A DNA stretch of 64,000 bases from Pseudohongiella sp. (GCA_030651695.1 JAUSCD010000029.1:124001-188000); one strand, 5' to 3'; shown: positions 8,258 through 17,773, counted from the stretch's first letter. Notes: a model not told the origin generated them from the sequence alone. A program made the numbers and translations.

Positions 8258-8307
8258 CAACACTGGCAGTGTTGAGGTCAGCGGTTCGATCCCGCTTAGC
8301 TCCACCA
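8258..8307 (+). tRNA. 3' fragment of tRNA-Ala(GGC), prophage attachment site
   Basis: The sequence folds as the second half of a tRNA. It has an anticodon stem CAACA/TGTTG (8258-8262, 8270-8274) around the loop CTGGCAG with anticodon GGC, a variable AGGTC, a T arm AGCGG-TTCGATC-CCGCT, the 3' acceptor strand TAGCTCC, discriminator A and an encoded CCA at 8305-8307. The 5' half (acceptor and D arm) is absent; upstream sequence is AT-rich phage DNA. This is what remains when a phage integrates into a tRNA gene and carries its own copy of the 3' half. The intact tRNA-Ala should be at the other, unseen end of the prophage. It is followed by a good terminator. Confidence 0.92.
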
Positions 8308-8355
8308 AATTTAGTCTGAACACAGACCGCCTGATACAAATTTTGTGACAGGCAC

Positions 8356-8396
8356 AAAAAAGGCCGATTCATGTTTAAGTGAATCGGCCTTTTTGT
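8356..8396. terminator. Bidirectional terminator (tRNA-Ala / gltA)
   Basis: A perfect 10-bp stem GGCCGATTCA/TGAATCGGCC (8362-8371 and 8380-8389) with an 8-base loop, A6 on the left and T5 on the right. It can end the original tRNA-Ala transcript rightward and the gltA transcript leftward. Confidence 0.92.
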
Positions 8397-8490
8397 TTGT
8401 GCGCCATTTGTATTTCGGGGTGCCTGGTATATGGCCTTCCTGTGCCCGGGGGGGCGCTGCCTTACTTCCCCCGGATTACAGTTCGGTTGC

Positions 8491-9768
8491 TCAGACCGGA
8501 TAGTCGCGCTTGGGTGAGCCGCGGTAGAGCTGGCGTGGGCGTCCAATTTTATAAGGGCCACTGAGCATTTCATTCCAGTGGGAGATCCAGCCAGGTGTGC
8601 GGCCCAAAGCAAAAATAACGGTAAACATGCTGGTCGGGATGCCAATGGCTTTAAGAATAATGCCTGAGTAGAAATCTACGTTAGGGTAAAGTTTTCTCTC
8701 AATAAAGTATTGATCTTCCAGAGCAATTTTTTCAAGTCTACGGGCAATCCTGAATAACGGGTCGTTTTCGACACCCAGGTCAGCCAGAACCTCATCGCAG
8801 ATCTTGCGCATGACCTTGGAGCGCGGATCAAAGTTTTTATAAACCCGGTGGCCAAAGCCCATCAGGCGGAACGGATCATCTTTGTCTTTGGCTTTGGCAA
8901 TAAACTCTTCTATGCGCGATTCATCACCAATCTCATTCAGCATCTTCAGTACAGCTTCGTTGGCGCCGCCGTGTGCCGGTCCCCACAGCGCTGCTATGCC
9001 GGAAGAGATACAGGCATAAGGATTTGCACCGGTAGAGCCAGCCAGTCTGACAGTTGACGTTGATGCGTTTTGTTCATGGTCGGCGTGCAACAGGAATATC
9101 ACGTCCACCGCCTTGGCCAATACCGAGCTGACATTCGGGCCTTCTGCGGGGACACCAAACATCATGTGCAGGAAATTCTCGGCGTAAGTCAGTGAGTTGA
9201 TAGGGCTCATTACAGGCTGGCCGATGGAGTGCTTGTAAATCATTGCGGCCAGTGTAGGCATTTTTGCGATCAGGCGGATTGCGGCAAGGTGGCGATGCTC
9301 GGCGTCATCTACATCAAGGCTGTCGTGATAAAGTGCTGCCAGAGCGCCGGTCAGAGAAATCAGTACTGCCATCGGGTGGGCGTTGCGCTGGAACCCGTTA
9401 AGTAGTTGTGCAATCTGCGCATCCACCATGGTGTGACGTTTAATTTCGTCAGTAAATGCTTGTTTGTTGGCTGCGTCGGGCAGTTCACCTTTAAGCAGTA
9501 GATAACAGGTTTCGAGGTAATCGGAATGATCTGCCAGTTGATCTATTGGATAACCACGATGTAACAGTACCCCGGCATCACCATCAATATAGGTAATTGA
9601 TGATTCTGTGGACGCTGTTGACATGAACCCTGGATCGTAGGTGAACACGCCTTTGGAAACGAGACTGCGAACGTCTATTACGTCCGGGCCAATAGTGCCT
9701 TCCAGAACGGGAAGCTCAATCACATCCTGGCTGCCGGCCAGGCTGACGCGGGCTTTTTTGTCACTCAT
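8491..9768 (-). CDS. gltA: Citrate synthase (type II)
   Basis: Condenses acetyl-CoA with oxaloacetate to citrate, the first step of the TCA cycle, in the cytoplasm. 425 residues, against 427 in E. coli. The catalytic triad is visible: His266 in [10 protein letters not shown], His307 in GFGHRVY and Asp365 in [16 protein letters not shown] near residue 228-236 and the N-terminal domain typical of the hexameric, NADH-sensitive gammaproteobacterial type are also present. It faces away from the sdh-suc operon across a 467-base gap, as in most gammaproteobacteria. Its 3' end lies less than 200 bases from the prophage att. Confidence 0.97.
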   Translation of the reverse strand: MSDKKARVSLAGSQDVIELPVLEGTIGPDVIDVRSLVSKGVFTYDPGFMSTASTESSITYIDGDAGVLLHRGYPIDQLADHSDYLETCYLLLKGELPDAANKQAFTDEIKRHTMVDAQIAQLLNGFQRNAHPMAVLISLTGALAALYHDSLDVDDAEHRHLAAIRLIAKMPTLAAMIYKHSIGQPVMSPINSLTYAENFLHMMFGVPAEGPNVSSVLAKAVDVIFLLHADHEQNASTSTVRLAGSTGANPYACISSGIAALWGPAHGGANEAVLKMLNEIGDESRIEEFIAKAKDKDDPFRLMGFGHRVYKNFDPRSKVMRKICDEVLADLGVENDPLFRIARRLEKIALEDQYFIERKLYPNVDFYSGIILKAIGIPTSMFTVIFALGRTPGWISHWNEMLSGPYKIGRPRQLYRGSPKRDYPV

Positions 9769-10235
9769 ATTCTACTCCTGACTGATAAACTTCCAGCTGC
9801 CGGCGGTTGCAATTACCCGCTCAAGAACCGGCCAACGGCCTGCCTTTTGGATTGTTGTTTAAAGGGCAGGGGGCCAGCGGCAAAAGCGGTACTGTACCAT
9901 AAACCGGAGTTTGTTCACTCCCGCCACATCATAATTTATTGCAAATGACAGCATGCTGTCGATTGAGGGCCTTTAAACCGCTGCAACAGGGTCTGTTTTA
10001 TTGTATTCCGGCATCTATGGGAATATACTCTGCGCCCACACGATCGGCGTCATAAAGTGCCGAATTCGTTGACGAAGCGACTGAACCGGAAAGGAATTTT
10101 TTTCGTATCATCCGTAGTAAGAATACGGAGCGTTCAGACACTCCGGTGGTGAGCAGAATCTCATCCGATTGTGGACGAGAACTGGTCGTAACACTAACTG
10201 CGCCCGTAAGCGGGCTCCACTTGAATTGGCTACCA
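9769..10235. promoter_or_regulatory. Divergent gltA / sdhC control region
   Basis: 467 bases without a gene. On the gltA side there is a perfect 14-bp palindrome GACAGCATGCTGTC at 9947-9960, positioned like an operator between the two transcription units. On the sdh side there is a good sigma70 promoter at 10001-10029 (separate entry), which leaves a leader of roughly 200 bases before the sdhC GTG at 10236. I found no convincing leftward promoter for gltA. The frame that continues upstream of sdhC to 10146 carries no SdhC-like sequence. Confidence 0.7.
10001..10029 (+). promoter_or_regulatory. Sigma70 promoter of the sdh-suc operon
   Basis: A -35 TTGTAT at 10001-10006 and a -10 TATACT at 10024-10029 are separated by exactly 17 bases. 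Transcription would start near 10036 and give an untranslated leader of about 200 bases ahead of sdhC. In E. coli the sdhC leader is a target of small RNAs (RyhB, Spot42, RybB); whether that applies here is unknown. Confidence 0.72.
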
Positions 10236-10610
10236 GTGAAAGACAACAGACCTAAAAATCTCGATCTCTATACCGTGCGCTTTCCGTTACCCGCAATTAC
10301 GTCGATCCTGCACAGGATTTCCGGGGTTTTCATTTTTGCCGGCATCTTTGTGTTGTTGTGGTTGCTTTCCGAGTCCCTGACTTCCGAGTCCGGATTCAGA
10401 AATGTTCAGGAATGGCTGGCTGCTACGCCCGTCAAACTTGTGATTTGGGCAATACTCGCCGGGCTTCTCTATCACCTTATTGCCGGTATCAAACACCTGG
10501 TGATGGATATGGGTATTGGTGAAACCCTCGAGGGGGCCAATATCGCTGCGAAGCTTGTTGTTGTGTTCTCTGCGATTGCGATAGTGCTTGCGGGAGTGTG
10601 GATATGGTAA
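10236..10610 (+). CDS. sdhC: Succinate dehydrogenase cytochrome b556 subunit
   Basis: Membrane anchor of complex II that binds haem b and ubiquinone. 124 residues from a GTG at 10236: VKDNRPKNLDLYTVRFPLPA is the typical SdhC N-terminus, so the longer frame starting at 10146 is rejected. Signature ITSILHRISG, with the conserved Ser/Arg of the quinone site near residues 27-31, is followed by three membrane helices. His in YHLIAGIKHLVMDMG near residue 84-92 is the expected haem ligand region. It overlaps sdhD by 7 bases. No strong ribosome site precedes the GTG. Confidence 0.93.
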   Translation: MKDNRPKNLDLYTVRFPLPAITSILHRISGVFIFAGIFVLLWLLSESLTSESGFRNVQEWLAATPVKLVIWAILAGLLYHLIAGIKHLVMDMGIGETLEGANIAAKLVVVFSAIAIVLAGVWIW

Positions 10611-10972
10611 GAAACATCACCAATTTTGGACGCAACGGAGTATCTGACTGGGTCATCCAGCGCGTCAGCGCCGTCATTCTGGGCGTCTACTTTGTGGGCC
10701 TGCTGGGTTTTATGCTGTTGTCCCCGGATCTTGGTTTTGCCCAATGGCAGGCTCTGTTCAGTGCAACCTGGATGCGGATAGCCAGCCTTGCCGCTCTTCT
10801 TGCTCTGTGTGCACATGCCTGGATCGGCATGTGGACAGTCTTCACCGACTACCTGACTGAATACATGCTGGGACCTAAGGGTACAGTGCTGAGATTTGTG
10901 TTTCAGGCAGCCAGCGTGTTACTGATTTTCGTTTACCTCGTTTGGGGTGTTCAGATTCTGTGGGGTCTATAA
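10604..10972 (+). CDS. sdhD: Succinate dehydrogenase membrane anchor subunit
   Basis: Second membrane anchor of complex II. 122 residues from the ATG at 10604; MVRNITNFGRNGVSDWVIQR matches the SdhD N-terminus, so the ATG two codons upstream is less likely. Three hydrophobic helices follow, with the haem-ligand region LCAHAWIGMWTVFTDYL near residues 68-84. It sits between sdhC (7-base overlap) and sdhA (adjacent), as in the standard sdhCDAB order. Confidence 0.94.
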   Translation: MVRNITNFGRNGVSDWVIQRVSAVILGVYFVGLLGFMLLSPDLGFAQWQALFSATWMRIASLAALLALCAHAWIGMWTVFTDYLTEYMLGPKGTVLRFVFQAASVLLIFVYLVWGVQILWGL

Positions 10973-12745
10973 ATGAGCGGTATGCGTACGATTTCGTTTG
11001 ATGCATTGATTGTTGGCGGCGGTGGTGCCGGCATGCGTGCATCGCTGCAATTAGCCCAGTCAGGTTACAAAACTGCAGTTATCAGTAAAGTGTTTCCGAC
11101 ACGTTCGCACACCGTGTCCGCGCAAGGCGGCATCACCTGCGCGATCGCCAGTGATGATCCCAATGATGATTGGCGCTGGCACATGTATGACACGGTCAAA
11201 GGCTCTGACTACATCGGAGATCAGGAAGCGATCGAGTACATGTGTAGTGAAGGCCCGCAGACTGTATTTGAACTCGAGCACATGGGTCTGCCTTTCTCGC
11301 GGACTGCCAATGGCCGCATCTATCAGCGCCCGTTTGGTGGTCAGTCAAAAGATTTTGGTAAAGGCGGTCAGGCTGCCCGTACCTGTGCTGCAGCAGACCG
11401 TACCGGCCACGCGCTGCTGCATACGCTGTATCAGGGTAACCTGAAAAATGAAACCGTCTTTTTTAATGAATGGTATGCCACCGATCTGGTGCGCAATCAG
11501 GACGGCGTAGTTGTGGGCGTTATCGCCATCTGCATCGAAACCGGTGAGACAGTATACGTGCGCTCCAAAGCCACGGTACTGGCAACGGGCGGAGCAGGGC
11601 GAATTTATGCATCGACAACCAATGCGCTGATTAACACCGGCGATGGTGTAGGCATGGCGCTGCGGGCCGGTTATCCGGTGCAGGATATGGAAATGTGGCA
11701 GTTTCACCCCACCGGCATTTATGGTGCCGGTACACTGGTAACTGAAGGTTGCCGTGGTGAAGGCGGTTACCTGATCAACAAAGACGGCGAGCGTTTTATG
11801 GAGCGTTATGCTCCTAACGCGAAGGATCTGGCCGGGCGTGACGTTGTTGCCCGCTCCATGATCCAGGAAATTATTGCTGGCAAGGGTTGTGGTCCAAATG
11901 GCGATCACGTCTTGTTGAAACTTGATCACCTGGGTGAAAAAGTATTAAACGAGAAGCTCCCGGGCATTCTTGAGCTGTCGCGTACGTTTGCACACGTTGA
12001 TCCGGTTAAAGAGCCTATTCCGGTAATCCCGACCTGCCATTACATGATGGGCGGTATTCCAACTAATATTAACGGTCAGGCTATTCGTCAGAACGCAAAT
12101 GGTGAAGACGAATTGATTCATGGTCTGTTTGCTGTCGGCGAAGCTGCCTGTGTATCAGTTCATGGTGCCAACCGTCTGGGTGGCAACTCGCTGCTGGATC
12201 TGGTGGTGTTTGGTCGTGCTGCCGGTAAACACATTGAAAGCATGCTGACTCAGGGTGTTGAGCACCGTAAAGCTTCAGAGTCTGATATCGAGCAGGCGCA
12301 GTCGCGTCTGAATCGACTTAACAGTACCACTGGTGGCGAAAAAGTGGCTGATCTGCGTGCCGAGCTGCAGACCATCATGCAAAACCACTTTGGTGTGTTC
12401 CGGACCGGCGACTTTATGCGCGACGGGATCAAGAAGCTGGAAGCCCTGCGTCCACGCATAGCCAACGTCCACCTGATTGACAAGAGTAACGCCTTCAACA
12501 CGGCACGCATCGAAGCACTCGAACTGGAGAACTTGTTCGAGGTTGCGGAAGCGACGGCACTGGCCGCCGAAGTCAGAACAGAAAGCCGTGGTGCGCATGC
12601 CCGTGAAGACTATCAGGAGCGTGATGACGAGAACTGGCTTTGCCATTCTCTGTATCATCCTGCAGAGCGCAAGATCACCAAGCGAGCTGTGAATTTCTCT
12701 CCCAAAACGGTTGAGAAGTTTGAACCCAAAGTCAGAACCTATTAA
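10973..12745 (+). CDS. sdhA: Succinate dehydrogenase flavoprotein subunit
   Basis: Oxidises succinate to fumarate and passes electrons to SdhB. 590 residues (588 in E. coli). The Rossmann motif [15 protein letters not shown] is near residue 11, and the covalent-FAD histidine is His46 in [27 protein letters not shown] contributes to the dicarboxylate site, [13 protein letters not shown] carries a catalytic-region segment and [18 protein letters not shown] is typical of the C-terminal half. The start directly follows the sdhD stop. Confidence 0.97.
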   Translation: MSGMRTISFDALIVGGGGAGMRASLQLAQSGYKTAVISKVFPTRSHTVSAQGGITCAIASDDPNDDWRWHMYDTVKGSDYIGDQEAIEYMCSEGPQTVFELEHMGLPFSRTANGRIYQRPFGGQSKDFGKGGQAARTCAAADRTGHALLHTLYQGNLKNETVFFNEWYATDLVRNQDGVVVGVIAICIETGETVYVRSKATVLATGGAGRIYASTTNALINTGDGVGMALRAGYPVQDMEMWQFHPTGIYGAGTLVTEGCRGEGGYLINKDGERFMERYAPNAKDLAGRDVVARSMIQEIIAGKGCGPNGDHVLLKLDHLGEKVLNEKLPGILELSRTFAHVDPVKEPIPVIPTCHYMMGGIPTNINGQAIRQNANGEDELIHGLFAVGEAACVSVHGANRLGGNSLLDLVVFGRAAGKHIESMLTQGVEHRKASESDIEQAQSRLNRLNSTTGGEKVADLRAELQTIMQNHFGVFRTGDFMRDGIKKLEALRPRIANVHLIDKSNAFNTARIEALELENLFEVAEATALAAEVRTESRGAHAREDYQERDDENWLCHSLYHPAERKITKRAVNFSPKTVEKFEPKVRTY

Positions 12746-12799
12746 TTATTTTGCTGCCTGTTTTCGGGCAGCAATGATTTTGAGCAAAGGTGAAACAAC

Positions 12800-13504
12800 G
12801 TGTTAGTGAGTGTCTATCGCTATAACCCGGAAACTGATAGCAAACCGTCCATGCAAGAATATCAGATCGATATCCCGGAAGGGCGCGATCTGATGGTGCT
12901 GGATGTTCTGGAGCTGATAAAGAGGGAAGATCCTTCTGTTTCCTACCGCCGGTCTTGCCGCGAAGGTGTTTGTGGCTCTGATGGTATGAATATCAACGGC
13001 ACCAACGGACTGGCGTGTATTACCCCTGTCTCTGCCGTGGCCAAAAACGGCAAGCTGGTGCTGCGTCCGCTACCGGGCCTGCCCGTGATTCGTGATCTGG
13101 TTGTAGACATGAGTATTTTCTACAAACAGTTCGAGAAAGTTAAGCCGTTCCTGGTGAACAACACACCGGCGCCGGCCATTGAAAGACTTCAGTCGCCGGA
13201 AGACCGGGCTAAACTGGACGGCCTGTATGAGTGCATCCTGTGTGCATGCTGCAGCACCAACTGCCCCTCGTTCTGGTGGAATCCGGACAAGTTTATCGGT
13301 CCGGCTGGATTGTTACAGGCTTACCGCTTCCTGGCCGATAGTAGAGATACTGCGACTGAGGAGCGGCTTGCAGGTCTTGAGGATCCGTTCAGTGTTTTCC
13401 GTTGTCGCGGAATCATGAACTGCGTTGCGGTATGCCCAAAGGGTCTGAACCCGACAAAGGCGATCGGACATATCCGTCAAATGCTTCTGCAGCGCGGGAC
13501 CTGA
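12800..13504 (+). CDS. sdhB: Succinate dehydrogenase iron-sulfur subunit
   Basis: Carries electrons from the flavin to ubiquinone through three iron-sulfur clusters. 234 residues (238 in E. coli). Cluster ligands are visible: CREGVCGSD near residue 54 for 2Fe-2S, CILCACCSTNCPSFWWN near 146 for 4Fe-4S, and CRGIMNCVAVCPKGLNP near 203 for 3Fe-4S and 4Fe-4S. It uses a GTG start at 12800, preceded by AAAGGTG. It is separated from sucA by an 88-base gap holding a hairpin. Confidence 0.96.
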   Translation: MLVSVYRYNPETDSKPSMQEYQIDIPEGRDLMVLDVLELIKREDPSVSYRRSCREGVCGSDGMNINGTNGLACITPVSAVAKNGKLVLRPLPGLPVIRDLVVDMSIFYKQFEKVKPFLVNNTPAPAIERLQSPEDRAKLDGLYECILCACCSTNCPSFWWNPDKFIGPAGLLQAYRFLADSRDTATEERLAGLEDPFSVFRCRGIMNCVAVCPKGLNPTKAIGHIRQMLLQRGT

Positions 13505-13521
13505 GACTAACGTATTTTCAG

Positions 13522-13570
13522 AAACCGGCGGCGGATGGGCTCACGAGGCCTGATTCCGTAACGCCGGTTT
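13522..13570 (+). repeat. Intercistronic inverted repeat between sdhB and sucA
   Basis: A perfect 9-bp inverted repeat AAACCGGCG/CGCCGGTTT with a 31-base loop, followed by TTGTC rather than a T run. It ends about 22 bases before the sucA start. It could act as an RNA-stability or attenuation element separating sdh from suc mRNA; it is not a canonical terminator. Confidence 0.65.
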
Positions 13571-13592
13571 TGTCAACCCGGGAATTATAAAA

Positions 13593-16436
13593 ATGCACAA
13601 CAGCATCATGGAGTTAATGTGGAGCAGTGGCCATCTTTCAGGTGGCAATGCCGAATATGTTGAGCAGCTCTACGACCAGTACTTGAAGGACGCCAGCCAG
13701 GTTCCGGAAGAGTGGCGGCTATATTTTGACTCTCTGCCCCAGTTGGTGGAGCAACCCGTTTCGGATGTCTCGCATCGGGAAATCCAGGAACATTTTCGCA
13801 AACTCGGCAAAACCAGCCGCTTTATGCCGGTGCTCAGCAACGATGTTGTTGTAAATTCCGAGCATGAAAACAAACAGGTTCAGGTCCTGCACCTGATCAG
13901 CTCCTACCGCGTCCGCGGGCATCAGAAAGCGTCACTTGACCCGTTGTCATTAATGCATCGCGAGCAGGTCCCTGATCTGCAACTTGATTTCCACAATCTT
14001 TCGCCTGCTGATAACTCCACCTTATTCCAGACCGGTTCGCTGCAGATCAACCGCGATACTGCAACCTTGCGCGAAATTGTTGAGTCGCTTGAGAGCATTT
14101 ATTGCGGCTCTATCGGCTATGAATTTATGCATATAGTGGACCTGGCGCAGAAACAGTGGCTGCAGAAACGCATCGAACCGAAGCTGGGTAATCCAGGTTT
14201 CAGCACTGAAATCAAACGTCATTTGCTGGAGCGTCTGAGCGCTGCGGAGGGTCTTGAAAAACATCTGGATTCCAAGTACCCGGGTACCAAGCGTTTTGGA
14301 CTTGAAGGTGGCGAAAGCCTGATCCCCCTTTGTGATGAGCTCATCCAGAGAGCGGGTAGCTACGGCGTCAAGGAAGTTGTTATAGGCATGGCGCATCGTG
14401 GCCGTCTGAATATGCTGGTGAATATTCTCGGCAAAAATCCTGCTGACCTGTTTAATGAGTTTGAAGGCCGCGCCAAGTACAAAAGTTCGGGAGATGTAAA
14501 ATACCACCAGGGTTTCTCGTCCAATATTATGACCCCGGGCGGTGAAGTGCACCTTGCGATGGCGTTTAACCCGTCTCACCTGGAGATAGTATCTCCTGTG
14601 GTTGAAGGGTCAGTACGTGCGCGTCAGGATCGTCGCAAAGACAACCTGGGGCATTCAGTGCTTCCCGTCAGTATTCATGGCGACGCTGCTTTTGCCGGTC
14701 AGGGCGTGGTGATGGAAACTTTCCAGATGTCCAAGACTCGTGCATACGGGACAGGTGGCACAGTTCATATCATCATCAATAACCAGGTGGGGTTCACCAC
14801 AAACCGCCAGGACGACGCACGTTCTACAGAATACTGTACCGATGTGGCAAAAATGGTGCAGGCGCCGATTTTTCACGTCAATGCGGACGACCCTGAAGCC
14901 GTGCTGTTTGTTACTCAGCTGGCTCTGGATTTCCGTTATGAATTCAAGAAAGATGTGGTGATTGACCTGGTTTGTTATCGCCGTCGCGGACACAATGAAA
15001 CCGACGAGCCTGCGTCCACACAGCCAATCATGTATGCCAAAGTGCGTCAGATGCCAACCACACGCTCACTGTATGCAGACAAGATGATTGCACAGGGCGT
15101 TGTTACTGCGGCAGAGGTGGATGAACAAAATACTTCATACCGTAGTGCCCTGGATACCGGCGCTCACGTTGTGAAAAGTCTGATAAAAGAGCCCAATGTT
15201 GAAATGTTTGTGGACTGGAACCCCTACCTCGGGCACACATGGTCTCCGCATTACAACACCAGCATCAAGCTGGAGACGTTGCAGGCGCTGGCTAAAAAGA
15301 TTACCACCTTGCCTGCAAACCTTACTCTGCATCGCCAGGTTCAGAAAATCTCTGATGATCGCTCCAGGATGGCTGCGGGTGAGATGCCGATAGACTGGGG
15401 TTTTGCTGAAACTCTGGCGTACGCCAGTATTCTGACCACAGGCAATCGCGTTCGCCTGACAGGCCAGGATGTCGGTCGGGGTACTTTCTCTCATCGCCAC
15501 GCAGTATTGCGTGATCAGACAACAGAAGAAGAGCACGTTCCGCTGCGCTCACTGGTGTCTGATCCGAAGATGTTCAGTATTTATGATTCGCTATTGTCCG
15601 AGGCCGCAGTGCTCGCATTTGAGTATGGCTACGCGACTACTACCCCCAACGCCCTGGTTATCTGGGAAGCACAGTTTGGTGACTTTGCGAACTGCGCGCA
15701 GGTAGTAATTGACCAGTTTATTACCAGTGGCGAGCAAAAGTGGCAAAGGCTGTGTGGCCTGACCATGTTGCTTCCGCATGGTTATGAGGGGCAGGGACCA
15801 GAGCATTCTTCAGCACGTCTGGAGCGATTCCTTCAGATGTGCGCAGAGCAGAATATCCAGGTCTGCCTGCCGACAAACTCTACTCAGGTTTTCCACATGC
15901 TGAGACGTCAGGTATTGTCGCCTCTGCGCAAACCTCTGGTTGTTATGTCTCCGAAAAGTCTCCTGCGGCACAAAGAGACTTCGGCTACGCTTGAAGAGCT
16001 GGCCAATGGCACCTTCCAGGTTGTGATTGGAGAGACCGACAGCGATATCGTTGCAGACAAAGTGGATCGTGTAATTCTGTGCGCGGGCAAGGTTTATTAC
16101 GACCTGCGAGCAGAACGACGTAGTCGCGGTCTGACCAATATCGCCATCATCCGTCTGGAGCAGTTATACCCCTTCCCGGAGGATGATCTGAGAGAAGCAA
16201 TGAAGCAGTACGCCAATGTGTCCGATGTTGTGTGGTGTCAGGAAGAGCCTATGAACCAGGGCGCCTGGTATTCAAGTCAACACCATATGCGTAACGTCAT
16301 CCAGTCTCTTGGCCTGACGGTTAACCTGCGTTATGCCGGTCGAGAGGCATCGGCATCTCCTGCGGCCGGATACCCTGAGTTGCACAATCAGCAGCTCAAG
16401 GCGTTCCTGGAGCAGGCATTGGGTCAGGGAAAGTAA
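13593..16436 (+). CDS. sucA: 2-oxoglutarate dehydrogenase E1 component
   Basis: Thiamine-diphosphate-dependent E1 that decarboxylates 2-oxoglutarate and succinylates the lipoyl group of SucB. 947 residues (933 in E. coli). The N-terminus has the E1o-specific ELMWSSGHLSGGNAEYVEQLY segment used for complex assembly. The ThDP and active-site regions appear as EVVIGMAHRGRLNMLVNILGK, VSIHGDAAFAGQG and YCRRGHNETDEP-like VCYRRRGHNETDEP. The transketolase-like C-terminal half has GTFSHRHAVLRDQ and PHGYEGQGPEHSSARLERFLQ. It is followed 55 bases later by sucB. Confidence 0.97.
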   Translation: MHNSIMELMWSSGHLSGGNAEYVEQLYDQYLKDASQVPEEWRLYFDSLPQLVEQPVSDVSHREIQEHFRKLGKTSRFMPVLSNDVVVNSEHENKQVQVLHLISSYRVRGHQKASLDPLSLMHREQVPDLQLDFHNLSPADNSTLFQTGSLQINRDTATLREIVESLESIYCGSIGYEFMHIVDLAQKQWLQKRIEPKLGNPGFSTEIKRHLLERLSAAEGLEKHLDSKYPGTKRFGLEGGESLIPLCDELIQRAGSYGVKEVVIGMAHRGRLNMLVNILGKNPADLFNEFEGRAKYKSSGDVKYHQGFSSNIMTPGGEVHLAMAFNPSHLEIVSPVVEGSVRARQDRRKDNLGHSVLPVSIHGDAAFAGQGVVMETFQMSKTRAYGTGGTVHIIINNQVGFTTNRQDDARSTEYCTDVAKMVQAPIFHVNADDPEAVLFVTQLALDFRYEFKKDVVIDLVCYRRRGHNETDEPASTQPIMYAKVRQMPTTRSLYADKMIAQGVVTAAEVDEQNTSYRSALDTGAHVVKSLIKEPNVEMFVDWNPYLGHTWSPHYNTSIKLETLQALAKKITTLPANLTLHRQVQKISDDRSRMAAGEMPIDWGFAETLAYASILTTGNRVRLTGQDVGRGTFSHRHAVLRDQTTEEEHVPLRSLVSDPKMFSIYDSLLSEAAVLAFEYGYATTTPNALVIWEAQFGDFANCAQVVIDQFITSGEQKWQRLCGLTMLLPHGYEGQGPEHSSARLERFLQMCAEQNIQVCLPTNSTQVFHMLRRQVLSPLRKPLVVMSPKSLLRHKETSATLEELANGTFQVVIGETDSDIVADKVDRVILCAGKVYYDLRAERRSRGLTNIAIIRLEQLYPFPEDDLREAMKQYANVSDVVWCQEEPMNQGAWYSSQHHMRNVIQSLGLTVNLRYAGREASASPAAGYPELHNQQLKAFLEQALGQGK

Positions 16437-16491
16437 ACTAATAATTTGATCTGCTGGTCAGATAATAACTATCAAATATAAAGGACTTAAC

Positions 16492-17688
16492 ATGTCTATT
16501 GAAATCAAGGCACCACAACTGCCCGAATCAGTGCCGGATGGTACGATTGCAAGCTGGCATAAAAAACCAGGTGACGCGGTCAAGCGCGATGAACTGCTGG
16601 TGGACATTGAAACCGATAAAGTTGTTATTGAAGTAGTGTCGCCCGCGGATGGCGTGCTTGAAAAGATAATGAAGAATTCCGGTGACACAATTGTCAGTAA
16701 TGAGCTTATTGCGGTTGTTAAAGAAGGCGCCGCTGCAGCAGCACCGGCAGCAGCAAAAACTTCGGAACCAGCGGCTGCAAAAACTGAACCCGCAGCAGAA
16801 GTACCTGCATTGAGTCCTGCCGCCAAAAAACTGGCTGAAGAACATGGGCTGAGCGCGGGTCAAATCAGTGGCAGCGGCAAAGCCGGCCGAATTACTAAAG
16901 AAGATGTGCTCGGCGCTATTGAAGGTGGTTCGCGTCCTGCTGCCCCGGTCAGGGAAATGCCGGTGGGTGTTGACGTGTCATCCGGTCGTGTTGAAGAGCG
17001 TGTCCCGATGAGCCGTCTGCGCGCCAAGGTCGCAGAGCGTCTGCTGCAGGCTTCCCAGACCACTGCCATGCTGACTACTTTTAATGAAGTAAACATGGCG
17101 CCTGTGATGGCATTGCGTGCTCGTTATAAAGACCAGTTTGAGAAAGCACATGATGGTATTCGTCTGGGCTTTATGTCGTTCTTTGTCCGCGCCAGCGTCG
17201 AAGCCCTCAAGCGTTATCCTGCGGTCAACGCATCAATTGATGGTAGTGACATTGTATATCACGGATATCAGGATATTGGTGTTGCGGTATCTTCTCCGCG
17301 CGGCCTGGTGGTTCCGGTACTCAGAAATGCGGACCACATGGGTCTTGCACAGATAGAAGGCAAGATTCGTGAGTATGGCAATAAAGCTCAGGATGGCAAA
17401 TTGTCTATCGATGAAATGACAGGTGGCACGTTCACCATCTCCAACGGCGGCGTGTTTGGTTCTTTGCTGTCGACTCCTATTCTGAATCCTCCGCAGACTG
17501 CCATTCTGGGTATGCACAAGATTCAGGAGCGTCCAATGGCCGTAAATGGCAAAGTCGAGATTCTTCCAATGATGTATCTGGCGCTGTCTTATGATCATCG
17601 TATGATTGATGGCAAAGAGGCGGTTCAGTTCCTGGTTACGATCAAGGACTTGCTGGAAGATCCGGCTCGTATTCTGCTCGAGATCTGA
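16492..17688 (+). CDS. sucB: Dihydrolipoyllysine succinyltransferase (E2)
   Basis: Core of the 2-oxoglutarate dehydrogenase complex; transfers the succinyl group to CoA. 398 residues (405 in E. coli). The lipoyl domain has the modified Lys43 in ETDKVVIEV. An Ala/Pro-rich linker follows at about residues 78-103, then a peripheral-subunit-binding domain near 104-145 ([24 protein letters not shown]). The catalytic domain ends with [10 protein letters not shown], where His369 and Asp373 are the active-site pair. A strong hairpin separates it from lpd. Confidence 0.97.
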   Translation: MSIEIKAPQLPESVPDGTIASWHKKPGDAVKRDELLVDIETDKVVIEVVSPADGVLEKIMKNSGDTIVSNELIAVVKEGAAAAAPAAAKTSEPAAAKTEPAAEVPALSPAAKKLAEEHGLSAGQISGSGKAGRITKEDVLGAIEGGSRPAAPVREMPVGVDVSSGRVEERVPMSRLRAKVAERLLQASQTTAMLTTFNEVNMAPVMALRARYKDQFEKAHDGIRLGFMSFFVRASVEALKRYPAVNASIDGSDIVYHGYQDIGVAVSSPRGLVVPVLRNADHMGLAQIEGKIREYGNKAQDGKLSIDEMTGGTFTISNGGVFGSLLSTPILNPPQTAILGMHKIQERPMAVNGKVEILPMMYLALSYDHRMIDGKEAVQFLVTIKDLLEDPARILLEI

Positions 17689-17742
17689 GGTGATTCGAAC
17701 AGGGCTCTTGTGCACAGTGTTGAACAGGAGTCCTCGCTCCGC

Positions 17743-17773
17743 TGAGCCACAGCCCTCACAAAGCTGTGGCTCA
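17743..17773 (+). repeat. Intercistronic hairpin between sucB and lpd
   Basis: A perfect 11-bp inverted repeat TGAGCCACAGC/GCTGTGGCTCA with a 9-base loop, followed by TGCGTTTC and no T run. It sits about 55 bases after sucB and 44 before lpd. It probably protects or processes the mRNA or partially uncouples lpd, which is shared with pyruvate dehydrogenase. Confidence 0.75.

Larger units (their letters stand above)
1..8307. mobile_element. P2-like prophage, right-hand part (left end outside window)
   Basis: Ten consecutive elements match the P2 head/lysis module in order and direction: lysis genes, X, L, M, N, O leftward, then P and Q rightward. After Q come a terminator, a candidate cos site and a 3' fragment of tRNA-Ala that ends at 8307 and borders normal host sequence (tRNA/gltA terminator, then gltA). 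The capsid and terminase genes look full length, so this part shows no sign of decay. Tail genes, integrase, repressor and replication genes are not visible and should lie to the left. In P2 itself attP sits between ogr and int; here an att lies next to cos/Q, an arrangement more like that of phage phiCTX. The family assignment is strong; whether the phage is functional cannot be judged. Confidence 0.9.

Noticed and set aside
8241-8645. 134-codon minus-strand frame across the att and gltA terminator
   Set aside because: It runs through the tRNA fragment and terminator and into the gltA 3' end in another frame.
10146-10235. N-terminal extension of sdhC
   Set aside because: The extra 30 residues do not resemble SdhC, whose conserved start VKDNRPKNLDL begins at the GTG at 10236.
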